Shown here: in pieces, positions 10,771-22,028 of the stretch | How the letters are laid out: every line of letters begins with the position of its first letter | How positions within the stretch are numbered: position 1 is the stretch's first letter | From: Macrothele yani | Taxonomy: Eukaryota > Arthropoda > Arachnida > Araneae > Macrothelidae | Direction of reading: 5' to 3' | DNA: 64,000 nt | NCBI GenBank assembly: GCA_039090855.1 | Contig: CM077005.1 | Span: 20,127,921 to 20,191,920, forward strand | Position numbers and translations under genes: made by a program | The notes under the pieces: generated by a model | Seen by the model: the letters and a program-made list of their open reading frames with translations, nothing else | Told to the model about the DNA's origin: nothing | Database searches by the model: none

Positions 10771-11339
10771 AAAGCCGTCTCGAGTACTGGAGGCCTAAGC
10801 CTATACGATTTTCTCGTTTATGACGTCAGCAATCGGGTCATAACGAACTAAACCCGCTACGACTGAAACCGAGAAACAATCTGTTTGCTTGGAGTGTGCC
10901 TTGTACTGATAGTACTGAAGATTTGATGTGCAATATGAGGATTAGAAGAGAAGTTAGTATTTTTATTAATTTAGATTGCATATTGCTTATGAGCTGATGA
11001 ACTAGGCCATTTTATTGCAAACATAATAGTTCCCGCGAAACTAAGTAGGTTTAAGCAACGTTTCATGTATCAGTAGGCTTAGTAACGTTTCCTGAATCAT
11101 TATGTGTTGTTTTTTGTCCAGTGCTGTTTCTTTATTTTGTATGAAATATTAAGATATGTACATTTCCGACATCATGCTGAAATAAAAAAAATATCTATCA
11201 GTCGCACATTGTGTTGCTGAAAAAATATGGAATTACCACGGCAATGACGGCAATTATAATGTGATGCATGGAATGTTCCTTATTTTTCTCCTTTATTTTT
11301 AGCACGTCTTTTGTAAAAAAAGTTGCGTATGTTACCGGT
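10771..11339. other. Unassigned spacer
   Basis: AT-rich; no coding region or element recognised. A short frame at 11198-11518 (minus) overlaps the next repeat and has no family features. Confidence 0.5.
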
Positions 11340-12425
11340 TTGTCCGTTTGTCCGTCCGTCTGTACCCACGATATCTCTGCAACTATTAGTCCGATTTGAA
11401 AAATTATTTTTGCATTGGGAAGCTTGAAATATGCGAATGATGATCCTTTATTATTATTTTTTTTACGTTGTACAATTTCGCCGCTGGGGGGCTTAAATGC
11501 AGATGATGTCGAATTCATGAATACGTTTTATTCCACATATTTGCTTCTAAATATCCGATTGAAAAAATTCTTTTATCTTTCGATTCCATTTATGTCGAAG
11601 AGTATTTTAGATGTAGTTTCTTTTTCAAATTACGCATAGATTTTCCGCTAGGGGGCGTAAAAGTAAATTACATTTTTCCCGATAACTCTTCTTCTAAAAC
11701 TCCGATTTGAAGATTTTTTTCTTCAACGGATACATCTCCTGATGGAAAATCTTTTGCATATAATTTCAAATTTTTGTTAAGAATACTTTAGCCACCAGGG
11801 GGCGTAAGTGGTAAATTTTGCTTCTGATGTATTTGCCATAAACTCTGAGCTTCTAAAATATCTATTGAAAAAATTCTTTCGTGGATTGATGCCATTCACA
11901 TCGATAAACATTTTCGGAATATTTTCTTCTTAAAATATTCCACAGTTTCTCCGCCAGGGGGCGTAGATTTATATCTTATTTTTGTCGATATCTCTACTTC
12001 TAGGAGTCCGATTTAAAAAATTCCTTCTTTGTTGGATAGTGTGTCTAGTGTGACATGTTTTTCATATAATTTCAAAAATTTCAAGTAATTCATAGTCTTT
12101 CCGCTGGGGGCGTAGAGGTAAATTGTGTTTCCCCTATATCTCTGCTTCTAAATCTCCGATTTGAAATATTCCTTCTGCACCGGATACAACTCCTGGTGGG
12201 AAATCGTTTGCACATAATTTCAAAGTTTTGTAAAAAATGGTTTGGCCACCAGGGGGCGTAAATATTAATTTCCGCTTCTGATGTATTTGCAGCAAAATAT
12301 GATCTTCTAAATTCTTGATTGAAAAAATTCGTCGTTTGTAGACAAACAGTACTCATGTCGACAAACCTTTTAGAAACATTTTCTTTTTAAAATAATGCAT
12401 GGTTTCTACGCCAGGGGACGTAGAT
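11340..12425 (+). repeat. Tandem array (about 150 bp unit) carrying CTCF-like motifs
   Basis: Degenerate units of 145-160 bp each contain a GC-rich core, with the AT-rich remainder holding TATCTCTGCTTCTAAA and TCCGATTTGAAAAATT phrases. Cores lie at 11481, 11645, 11792, 11951, 12101, 12246 and 12408. The best two read CCACCAGGGGGCG (11792-11804, 12246-12258). The pattern repeats every third unit (455-457 bp), so it is a three-unit higher-order repeat. The left end has a TCCGTCCGTCTGTACC-type start found at the edge of many invertebrate repeats. No coding function is seen. Confidence 0.82.
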
Positions 12426-12589
12426 GTATATCTTATTTTTGTCAATATCTCTAAGTTCAGTGTTTGGCCATCAATGACTTCTTTAGGTCACAGTTCCGAA
12501 TATAGGTCTTGTGCTCTTTCAATCGAGAATTCTCAAAACCTTTAATTTTAAAGTAATTTTTAAACCTATAAACAAAATTAACTTTTTAG

Positions 12590-12807
12590 GATCAAAGCAC
12601 TATGTTGAAGACAAAATCTTGTGGGGAGTTTATCAAATTCCATGTGAATGCGGCGCTTCCTATGTAGGACAGACCCGTAGAGCCTTGCGTTTTCGATTGA
12701 AGGAGCACAAGACCTACATTCGGAACTGTGACCTAAAGAAGTCATTGATGGCTAATTACTGTTACGAAAAAGACCATAAATTTATCTCTTTGAAGAAGCA
12801 AAACTAA
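12590..12807 (+). pseudogene. PLE GIY-YIG endonuclease fragment
   Basis: The frame reads KILWGVYQIPCECGASY, then VGQTRRALRFRLKEHKTYIRN. This is the GIY-YIG core of PLEs with the CxC motif typical of Poseidon-like enzymes (GVYQIPCECG then YVGQTRR then RLKEH). The frame is open from 12511 to 12807, but it lacks the RT domain and shifts after KKQN: downstream text (LIDKPDSATKVDILGA-like) continues in another frame. It is a dead fragment unrelated in sequence to PLE-1. Confidence 0.8.
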
Positions 12808-12999
12808 TTGACAAGCCGGATTCAGCCACCAAAGTTGATATTTTGGGAGCTTTCCATATATACCAGAAGTCTTCCCAACTTGTTAATGACATGTCATCCA
12901 CCCCATTTTTATCAAGCACGTGGAAACAACTAACCAAAACCCGTAACTTTAAACACCATTTATGATATCATATACAATTTGAATATTTCCGTGCCATTC

Positions 13000-13037
13000 G
13001 TCCTGATGAAGCTATCCCCAGCGAAACCATGGTTGAC
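13000..13037 (+). ncRNA. Hammerhead-ribozyme-like motif of PLE-3
   Basis: Seen: GTC (13000-13002), CTGATGA (13003-13009), one extra A, stem GCT/AGC (13011-13013/13020-13022), GAAA (13023-13026), self-complementary ACCATGGT (13026-13033), T13034, then GAC (13035-13037) pairing with the first GTC. The order and the NUH-type site fit a hammerhead. The stems are short, and the same one-base insertion as in PLE-1 is present. Confidence 0.6.
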
Positions 13038-13045
13038 CTGAAAAA

Positions 13046-13532
13046 AAAATATTTGTGACAAACCACGTTGTATTCTCTTAATACAACATATAATAGCTGG
13101 TGCACAAAGTGAGGTACGGGGGAAGAAATATCCTGTGCCACAATAACGAAAATTGATGCTGTATGCTATCCACAATATCTGATCTCGCTACAGAACTTCA
13201 AAGTCAGATCGTACGACAGACGATTGAAATTTAACAGTTAATCAAACCTCAAGCATTCCCCCGAATCGCTCCTATTACCAGAAATTTTTCGTCATACGGT
13301 TACGAAAAAAAGTGAGAACAAAGTTTTTCCGTTAGTGTACGAAACGAACTGCGGACAGGTTTCTGAAAATACCGAACTTCTCGTTAACACATCATAAAAA
13401 CAGAAATTTATGTTCAATATAAGAAAGGAATTGAGGAAAGGTTTTGAAAATTCAGAATTTTCCCTTGCATAAGAAAAATTCGTGAAATTCAGGTTTCTTT
13501 CCGTCATTTCACGGAAAAGGTTGTATCAGAAA
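13046..13532. other. Unassigned spacer
   Basis: No recognised coding or mobile sequence. Confidence 0.5.
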
Positions 13533-14277
13533 TATAGACCGTATGCATATGACGTCACAGCATGGTAAACCATCCAAGCAGACGTCCTGGTGATCAACTG
13601 GTGTACAAACACTGCTTGGATTTGCATTGTGGAGCGTTAAGGAAGATGGTGTTATGTGCTATTTCCGGCTACGGTAACCGAAGTTAGAGAGATAATGATG
13701 TGTCCTATTATAAATTACCATCTGAGTGAACGAATTGGGATCAGAATTACAAAAAAATTTATTCAGAAGTGCCAAAATTTGTGGTTATCGCGTATCAGCA
13801 GAGTTGACATGGATGGCCGGAAACGAAGGAACATTAAAGTGTGTAGTTTACATTTTATAACAGGTATGTTCATAAATTTAATGATGCGTTTTCTACAAAA
13901 ACTCTATGAAGGTCTTTAGACTGGAATTAACCTTTCTTTATACCGTATGCATATGACGTCACAGATTTCATTTCCTCGGGAGTGAAGGCGTTCGTGCAAA
14001 AAACGAAAATAATTAACAATATCGCCGTGTTATATTCGTGGCAAGAGCTCAATATTGTTCAGGAAAAATGAGTATGGAATTACATATGGGCCACCACAAT
14101 TGCCCAATAAGTTTAATTTATCAGAATAAAACTATTTTTGATCGCCAGATAACCCACTTACGTAGCCCATGTAATGCATCTTTGATCTCACTTGTACACC
14201 AGTTGTTCTGCAAGAAAGCAGCAGACGAAAAAGTGACGCGAACCGCGGTTTCGTGACATCAATGCATACGGTCTATA
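13533..14277 (+). mobile_element. Inverted-repeat transposon relic with THAP-like domain
   Basis: A perfect 16-bp inverted repeat TATAGACCGTATGCAT bounds the region (13533-13548 / 14262-14277). TATA at both edges leaves the target duplication unclear (TA possible). An internal direct copy of the end, CCGTATGCATATGACGTCAC, lies at about 13943-13962. With the THAP-like coding remnant inside, this is probably a deletion derivative of a P-, Kolobok- or Harbinger-like transposon; the superfamily is unresolved. Confidence 0.6.
13646..13919 (+). pseudogene. THAP zinc-finger domain remnant
   Basis: THAP domains bind DNA and form the N-terminus of P-element-type transposases and derived host proteins. 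One frame reads MVLCAISGYGNRS then VSYYKLPSE; after stops and a frameshift another reads CQNLWLSRI then RRNIKVCSLHFITGMF. The C-x-H pair in VCSLHF and the upstream Cys are the expected zinc ligands, and the Trp in the middle is conserved in the family. It is too damaged to be functional. A degraded host THAP exon is an alternative. Confidence 0.55.
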
Positions 14278-17153
14278 CTTCATTCACGAAACAAGTCACA
14301 AAAAAAGTGGCTCGTGAATTTCACATTTTTTTTTTTTTTACTGTGCGGTCAAGATAAAACTAAGACGAAAATCAGAATAATGCTATTAAAGAAGCTTCTA
14401 AATTCAAATCAACAGAAGATACCCTTAGAGTGGGGTATTTTAGAGCAGAACTGGTATACATTTCAGAATCATGCATTTTCTCATTAACTGCGATTCGCCC
14501 ACAAATCGTTGGGAAATTATTTGAATATGGCGGGGATATTTTTTATCACTTCCCATTATTTTTAGGAGATGTTTTCTCCGGGGTATTTTTATTCGCGTCT
14601 TCAATGTTTTGGGCCACACCCATGAAGAAATCCTGGGCGCACCACTGGGGCGGACCACTATAACTTTTAGCATCTACTTTTCCACCAGACTCGTGAAGTT
14701 TTTTGTAATTCAACGACTGCTTCAAAGCTTTCTCTTGAAGTATCCACGTGCAGACATGCCCACGCCTTTTCTCATGAGCATCAACTTAGAGTTTTGTGAG
14801 CGATTTTTTCACAATTTTTAATTTTCATCCCAGATTTATTACATACAGATGAACGGATTAAATTCCTCAGATATTCGGAATTTTTCTTATAATAAATAAA
14901 TATAGAAGTTTGGAAAGTTCTCTAACGCATACCAAAGACTTTTATCTGAGCATGAGATTTTTGCAAAATATTTTTATACGTATGAGAGGGAGTTTACTGC
15001 ATGTAGATGTGTAAGTAAAATTTGGGTAAGGCTCAACATGCTTCATAAAAATTAAGTTTGATTCCTAATGTTTTTCCTGCATTGTGAAAGTTTGTAATGC
15101 CTGTCGTAGACATTATTTTACATCTAATATTAGCAGACGTAGGTATGACACACCTTTCCTCATTATATTAAATTAAACAGCATTATTATTATTATAAAGG
15201 ATACTTACTATTTATTTGAATCTGTGCCTTGCTCGCTTCTTGTTTATCCTCGACCGCTGTAGATGTAACGCACCCCATGCCTGCTTGAGGTTTTTGGATG
15301 CACTGTTGTCCTTTCGAAGACAAGCGATCTCCTAGTTCGAAATTTTGAAACTCAGAGGGTTTTAGCTGTCCAAGGTCTTTCGATTTTTGTTACCCGTAAT
15401 CGATAAAGAGGAGTCAGCCGTCTTGGAATCCTGGATGGAAATAAGTCGAGTTTCCCCAACAGGCGAACCAGAGCTCGGTACACACATTAATAAAGCTCCG
15501 GCGATTGATCGATAGCAGAAGATGTTTACGTCGAAGCTTCTTTTGTTAGCTGCAGGTGAAACCGATCCCCGTGTTCCTCGGAATTTAAAACGTCGATTGT
15601 TTATCAACCATATCACGGCTCCACAAAAGCTTTTCGCGGCAGCTCAGATTTTACTTCCCGTAGTGATTGGTAATATAGCGTGGTCCTTTCACTTTATTCC
15701 GTTATGGAACTTGAACACTGAGATTAACAGCCGTTCATTTACTTATAATGACCTTCCGGAGTTTCCAATTCAACTAATATTTTTTTTTTTTTTTTTTTGC
15801 GTAAAAACTGCTACAAAATTTTAAAATTAGAAAATCTGTTTTTTAAAACCTTCGCATACTATAGTAAAACTATCTTTTTGTAAATATAAAACCGTTTAGA
15901 AACTTTAACGGAATTAATTTCCTTGGGCTTCTTGGATTCATAATGGAGTATCACAAAAATTCGAGTAGCAATATTTGTTTTCAGCCGCTCATTATAAAAA
16001 ACTGACTGATATGCATTTTGAACTTATTTGTCATGTAAAATTCATAACATAAATTTTATAACTGTATCTTTCAAAAGGAAAGAAATGTGTTCAGGAGCAA
16101 AATTTATCGGGGAACCATGTTCATATGCTTGTGCAAACTTTCATTTCATTCCATTTTCATGACTGTGTATTAATTGAATTTTCTGAAGTCTATGTATACG
16201 CGTCTTAAAGCGGCAAAGAAAGCTTGAAAGTTTATGTTTTCCCGATTTCCAAACCGTACTATTCTTCATTCAGTTTTCTTATCCAGAGTTTTAACTTTAT
16301 TGAAAACGATCGTGCTAATTTAAATTATTTAGATAAATGGTGACACCATGGCATTTGCTTTTCGTGGATGTAAATATGTGGGCAGTATTTCACCGTCTGT
16401 TGCAATGCAATCAAAATATGTTTGACGGCTGGAAACATTGCAGTTTATCTGATTGTTTTAAAGAACACATGTTTTTCTTTCAAGAAAAGGAACTTTTTTG
16501 AGTTTGTATGAACTCATATTGCAGTATTCTATATTTTGAAAAACAAAAATGTAGTGCTTTTAGTAGGAAATTAGTGCAAATCAAGGTCTGCTATCTGAAC
16601 CTTCATAATTTCTAATAATATAAACTTAACACAGTTTTCGCTTATGTACTTCAATCTTTTGTATCGGTTGACTTATATATTTTTGATTGGTGCATCGTGA
16701 TTTAATTGCTAATTATTTAAGATGATACATCAGAATGCACAGGAAGATTTTTGACATTAAGTATACAACTTAATTTTGTGTCATTTTAATTTCGAAAAAT
16801 ATTGCCAGCATTGATATTTGAAGTCCAATTTTTGCCTTCCTCCTGCTTGCCTAAAACGAAAATTATCTATTAGTTCATCGTTTTGTACTATCACACATCA
16901 CACTGATGATTGCAACAATTTTTAAACCTCGCTAAATTTTACGAGAGTAACTTATCCTGTCAAATGTTATATATTATACAGAAATTCTACTATCTCATAT
17001 GAATAGGAATTTTACAAGTTATTTGGATGTAATGTAATTCTTATTCGACTTATTAAGTTCTTAGACTGATAAAACAACGTTTATCTCGCTTCCATGTTCA
17101 ACTGATTTCTTGATGTTGCCTTGGTACAAACTATACCGACACGTGTGAACGAT
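14278..17153. other. AT-rich region without recognised features
   Basis: Poly-T runs at about 14326-14339 and 15780-15798, short frames only, none with family features. It may be intronic or intergenic host DNA or very old repeats. No exon could be supported. Confidence 0.45.
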
Positions 17154-17173
17154 AAATAATTTTGTCTTTCGCG

Positions 17174-17318
17174 GAAGGTCTCCCCAAGTTTCCTCCACAA
17201 CGGCCTGTCTTGTGCCAGTCTCCTCCATGTCACCCCTGCATACTTTCGAATTTCATCCACCCATCTCCCATGTGGTCTTCTTCTGGGTCTTTTCCTGTCC
17301 CTTGGAATCCAATCTAAA
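17174..17318 (-). mobile_element. RTE LINE fragment with 20-bp target duplication
   Basis: 145 bp match the C-terminal coding part of the RTE LINEs at 28-35 kb in reverse orientation (compare 31748-31890). The fragment is flanked by the 20-bp direct repeat AAATAATTTTGTCTTTCGCG at 17154-17173 and 17319-17338. It starts inside the ORF and stops about 30 bp before the LINE's own end, so it lacks the trinucleotide tail that RTE elements normally use. Confidence 0.85.
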
Positions 17319-17338
17319 AAATAATTTTGTCTTTCGCG

Positions 17339-20300
17339 TATTTATGCTCTTCTTTTCACTTATAAATTTATATTAAAGTGAGTTGTGTGTCATTTTGTTT
17401 CTAATCATATATGTGGTAGCAAAGGGGGAAGCAACTGCTATTTTTGTGAAATAACCGCTGGTTATCCACCGGTCATATCCTTTGAAATGCTCGCTCTGTG
17501 GAATTGCACATGTTCCACGACACTAGATCCATCAATAAAAAAAGTTATTCAATCATCAGCAGATATAAAAGTTTCACTGAAATCTTTGTAATATTGAGAA
17601 TTATTGTTTTTTAATTATTGGACTGCAGGTTTCATTCCATATTATAGCTAACTGAATATTTAGTCTTCGAGGTATACATAAATTAATGAGAAAATTCCGT
17701 TTCTTCCGTGATTTCTGAATTTAAAAACTCATTGCTGTCAATGCTTTTGAATATTATACAGTTTTAGATCAATTACTGTTCAAAACTTCCTATCCAGCAT
17801 TAGTGTTTAGATCCTACGTCATAAAACATCATAAACAGAATTATTGACGTCCTTACACGTGACTGATTGATTAGGATCTTACCGAAATGAATGTTTATAT
17901 GCTTTTTGATAAAAATATTATTGGTTCGTCATCTTCAGTGTGAATTATGACTGAAGTTATTTATTCAATTTATGAAAAACAATTCCGAGCTTAATTGCAA
18001 AATGAAATTTCTCTCCAACTGAATGCACGTTTTCCTACACTTCGTATCTTATAGTTCCAGTATAAGTCCAGAAAATTAAAGATTTTTGGAAAATATTACG
18101 CCTTGCTCGAAGAATTGTGTAAAGAGTAGGATTGCCAAATTCTTATGGAACAGTGTTTCTGAATATGAATTTTTTTCAAAGGCAGTAACAAATAAAGGGA
18201 GACCTCACATCTTTTTTAGTAGGATGCTTTTTTATTTTCGTCACCTAGTAGAGTTTGAAAACTGAGTATGTTCTTAAAATCTTTAGAAGCAATGTAGCAC
18301 TAAATATAGAAGTTTATCTGAATGCATTCATTATTTCATAATTGTTTGAACGGATCTCAAAATTCTTGCTCGGTTATAATCTATTATAATCCTTTGAAGC
18401 ACATCTAATATAAATGAGGGCTTGAGTTTTTATTCATTTTTTCGAATTCTAATCTGTCGTTCAAATATTTTTGAACGTCTTCCCTTTCAGACATTTGGGC
18501 ATTTTTGAGTTTTACTTCTGTATTCTTAAAAGTTTCTTCTGAATACAAATTAGAACAGTTCTTCGTGCTGCTATTCGACGTTAGAACTTAAGGAAAGAGA
18601 AAAGAGCAGAAATTTTAAGAATAAAATTGAAAGAGACATCATTTTTAAAAAGTGGAGTTCCGTTTTTATAAATAAATCTTATGGCATTTGATTTCGCTAT
18701 TTCTTTTTTGATTTTCGAAATCATTGATGTGTATTCCGTCTCCGTTCATCAGATGTTAGTTGTTTGAAGATAGCAAGCACTTTGCCCATTTGCGTGTTTT
18801 ATGCAACTTGAATTGCTTCAGATCATATTCTCTAAGCATCGAAACTATGATGGTGATCTGAATTTTTTCAGTTTTAATAAAGTAATGAAAAGAATGCAAC
18901 TTTGAATATAATCAGAACTCTACAAAAGCGATGATTTGCTGTTGTTTCTTCAGAGTTAATTATAATATTTTATGATCTGTTATTTTGGGAGATCTTAGTT
19001 TTCATTTGATGAAATTTATTCCAATTTGTGTGTGAAATTAGAAGTTATGTATCATTTTTAAGCACTTTGGCATGGTTACATATTGTTAAAAGCAAGCTCA
19101 TACCATCAGCAGAAAATTCGCACATTGTTTCTCTCATCGTTTTTATTTCTGTTTGGAATATTCCTTGAAATCTTTTAAAAGATATACCAGTTGTTTCCTT
19201 TTTTCCCTGCAGGAAATGGGAATTTCACATCATTTCTTGTGGAATTTAATTCATGTCTTCTAGTCTTTTTATTGTTAAGGTGTTTTGTGACTTTAAGGGG
19301 AAATTATCATGAATAAACGATTAATGATCACAAAGCGTGAAATGAAGTGGTTAAAAATCTTCAGAAAATATTATACTAAAAATACCCCTCAAGAAACGTG
19401 TTAGATACTACTTTTCACTAGAATTCCGATATTAAGAAACGGCAGCTTATTCCAGGTGAAATGCTTTTCTTTTTTCTCACAATTGCACGACTTTAAACAC
19501 GAAGCTGAGATTTTCAGAACTGCTAGTTCCTAGCACACGAATATAATCCAAGCCGGCTCTTCATGTGGAAAAGCTTAGAAGGTCAAATATACGTCACAAT
19601 TTTTTCAGTTTTTTATTTTATTATTTTGCTATGCGTTAGGTGAAATCACCATTCAGTACCATCCTTTGCATTTTAACTTATCTCGTCCACTGAGATAAGC
19701 TTCCGTGTTCTTCCATTTTCGTCAGCACGGAATCACTTCTGTAGCTATATCTGAAGTTGCTCCGATATCAACACGTATCTGCAGTTATAAATAAAGTCGC
19801 CGTCTCTCTTTTCCTCGTCGTCCTGATGACACAGAACGATGGAGATTCCTAGCAGGGGTCCTGCATCCGAGATTGCTGTTTACCGTTAGTTCGGTCATCC
19901 CTGTAGAGAGACAGGGATACTCCTGGACCTGATGGTTGCTATGGTGACGTAGAGAAAGAGCCAAGTGCATGCGCAGAAGGTTAACGATCGCGGAATGACA
20001 ATTAGGTTCAGACTGGAATCTGTTTTTGTTAGTTTTTTGGTTTCTTAATTAAATTTGGTGTTAAGACGTGGCATTTGATCGGGCCTCCTTTCCTAATCTA
20101 TGCAGATTTAATTTCGCCCTGCTTTCTTTTAACTTCACCTGATGCGCGCACCTTGGACTACTAAGAGGAAGCGACGAAGCATAACCTTGAGACACAAGCA
20201 CTCCTCACTCGCGTGAATAGATGCTTGCATCGACGGGGTTCTCGCTAATTTAAAATCGCGTCGCTTTTCGAGTTGTGATCCGTAAACGAAGACATAAGCG

Positions 20301-20424
20301 GTACAATCAAGAAACGCAGAAACTGAATCTGTAAGAACCGAAATTATTTATTCAGCCTGATGGAAAACTAATTAACTTCTGCGCAAGCAAATCCTTATTT
20401 CCTCAGAGCACACCTCAAGTTCAA
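17339..20424. other. AT-rich region without recognised features
   Basis: Only short frames were seen. The part after about 19650 is less AT-rich, but no start, splice or domain evidence supports an exon. Confidence 0.45.
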
Positions 20425-20585
20425 TATTTGTTTCGGGGTTAAACAACCCCAGTGAAATAGTCCAAGGCAGTAAAAATTAGTTGCCTATTTTTGATTTGAG
20501 GCCACTGGTTCTGAGGCGGGGGCATAGCCGGGCACAGTTTAGCCAGAAGCCCGCGCCTCTGACCACCCGGCACAGGAGCGGCCCC
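20425..20585 (-). repeat. Possible very old SINE-like copy
   Basis: The order GGGGTTAAACAACCCCAGTG, GAGGCCACTGGTTC and GCGCCTCTGACCACCCGG resembles the SINE family B body and head in reverse, but divergence is high and no B box survives. It could be a separate SINE family. Confidence 0.4.
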
Positions 20586-21119
20586 AATTTTTGTTACGTC
20601 TCATTCTGTTTGTTTCGATATTGAACATTTAAAGTTATATTTTAACATGGCTCATCTTTTTCAAGCTTGAACATTTCGCACGTTACTCTTTTCGTCTCGG
20701 AGATTTTCAAAGATACGAAGGAGTCCTAAAACTTTGCGTTCTGTGTATACTAAGCCATTCGACGTAGTGGCTACCCGTTACTCGGTTACATCTTTGTTAG
20801 ACATCGGCACAAAAAGGATTTATTATGCTCTATAAACTTCACCACTATAGCATGATGAAGTACCTTTATAGCATTCATGGCTCTCGACATGCAGGCCCGG
20901 ATCAAGCTTTTCTTTTCTTTTCTGGGAGGGAGAGATTTTTTAATGTGTTAGATTCTTTGTCTATTAAGCAATTCTTTCAATTCCTCAGTTTGTGCGTGCA
21001 TTCAAACTTTGCTGTAGAGACTGAGCGTTCCTGTCTTCACGGAGCCCAATATAGACGTTCGATTGGATAACTGTAAGCGACCTTTTTTGGTTGCATTCAT
21101 TATTCTGAGTATACTAAAA
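20586..21119. other. Unassigned spacer
   Basis: No recognised coding or mobile sequence. Confidence 0.45.
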
Positions 21120-21805
21120 CATTATACGTATTCTACTGCCCATTTAGTGCCCAGTGTTTCCTTCGATGTCTTAATATCGTCGTACTGTACAGCCCATTTA
21201 ATGTCCAGTATTTCCTTCGGTTTCTTGGCAATGACGTATCCTATTGCCCATTTAGTGTCTAGTGTTTCCTTCGGTGTCTTGGTAATGAAGTGTTCTATTG
21301 CCCATTTGGTATCTAGTGTTTCCTTCGGTGTCTTTGTGTGGACGTATTGTATTGCCCATTTATTGTCCAGTGTTTCCTTCGTGTCTTTGTGTCAAGGCGT
21401 TCTACTACCCATTTGGTGTCCAGTGTTTCCTTCGGTACCTTAATATTGGCGTATTGTACTGCCCATTCAATATCCAGTGTTTCCTTCGGTGTATTGGAAA
21501 TGACGTGTTCTGTTGCCCATTTGGTATTAACGTTTCCTTCTGTGTCTTGTGTGGAGGTCTTCTACTGTCTATTTACTGTCCAGTGTTTCCTTCGTGTCTT
21601 TGTGTTGCGGTGTTCTACTGTCCATTTAATGTCTAGTGTTACCTTCGGTGTCTTTGTGGTGAGGTAGGTGTTCTACAGGCCATTTAGTGCGCAGTGTTTC
21701 CTTCGGTGTCTCTGTGTCGAAGTGTTCTACTGCCCATTTAGTGTCTAGTGTTTCCTTCAGTGTCTTGGTGTTGAGGTGTTTTACTGGCTATTTAGTGTCC
21801 AGTTT
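21120..21805 (+). repeat. 54-bp minisatellite, about 13 units
   Basis: Units start GCCCATTTAGTGTCCAGTG and continue TTTCCTTCGGTGTC. The starts (for example 21190, 21244, 21298, 21460, 21514) are 54 bp apart. Because 54 is a multiple of three, several long frames stay open (18-residue repeats such as AHLVSSVSFGVLVMKCSI), but they lack domain features and shift at indels, so they are not called genes. Confidence 0.9.
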
Positions 21806-21811
21806 TTCTTA

Positions 21812-22028
21812 TTTTACTTTGGTGTTTAACGACAACCCTGAGCAACTCAATAGGCTGTAAGGAGTAGTCCATTCCTAGTTTTTAGAACACTGGCTCTAGA
21901 GAAGGGAGGGAGGGAGAGAGAGAGAGAGAGAGAGATCTGTGCCCATGTCTCATCCGAGATACGAACCCGAGGAACTCGGGCGAACGGTCAGAAGCCGGAG
22001 CTTAGAGCACGACCCCCCCCGGTGGTTG
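21812..22028 (-). mobile_element. SINE family B, old reverse copy
   Basis: Recognised from GTTTAACGACAACCCTGAGC, AACTCAATAGGCTGTAAGG and the head end near 22000. A (GA)n expansion sits in the body at 21910-21932 and a C run at the head end. It abuts the truncated 3' side of the next LINE. Confidence 0.8.

Larger units (their letters stand above)
12467..13045 (+). mobile_element. Penelope-like element fragment (PLE-3)
   Basis: Contains a GIY-YIG endonuclease fragment, a 3' end and a hammerhead-like motif. Its first 59 bp (12467-12525) are the reverse complement of 12694-12752 inside the same fragment, so it begins with a short inverted copy of itself, the same arrangement as PLE-1 in miniature. 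The reverse transcriptase is absent. Confidence 0.75.

Noticed and set aside
15362..15824. Possible host exon pair
   Set aside because: Overlapping frames on both strands, no recognisable domain, no clear splice sites; the plus frame ends in a poly-T-encoded Phe run.
19785..20600. Possible promoter or 5' exon because GC content rises
   Set aside because: No open frame of useful length or motif was seen; composition alone is insufficient.
21063..21667. Host protein with 18-residue repeats
   Set aside because: It is a 54-bp minisatellite in all frames, with indels that shift frame and no domain, signal or promoter evidence.
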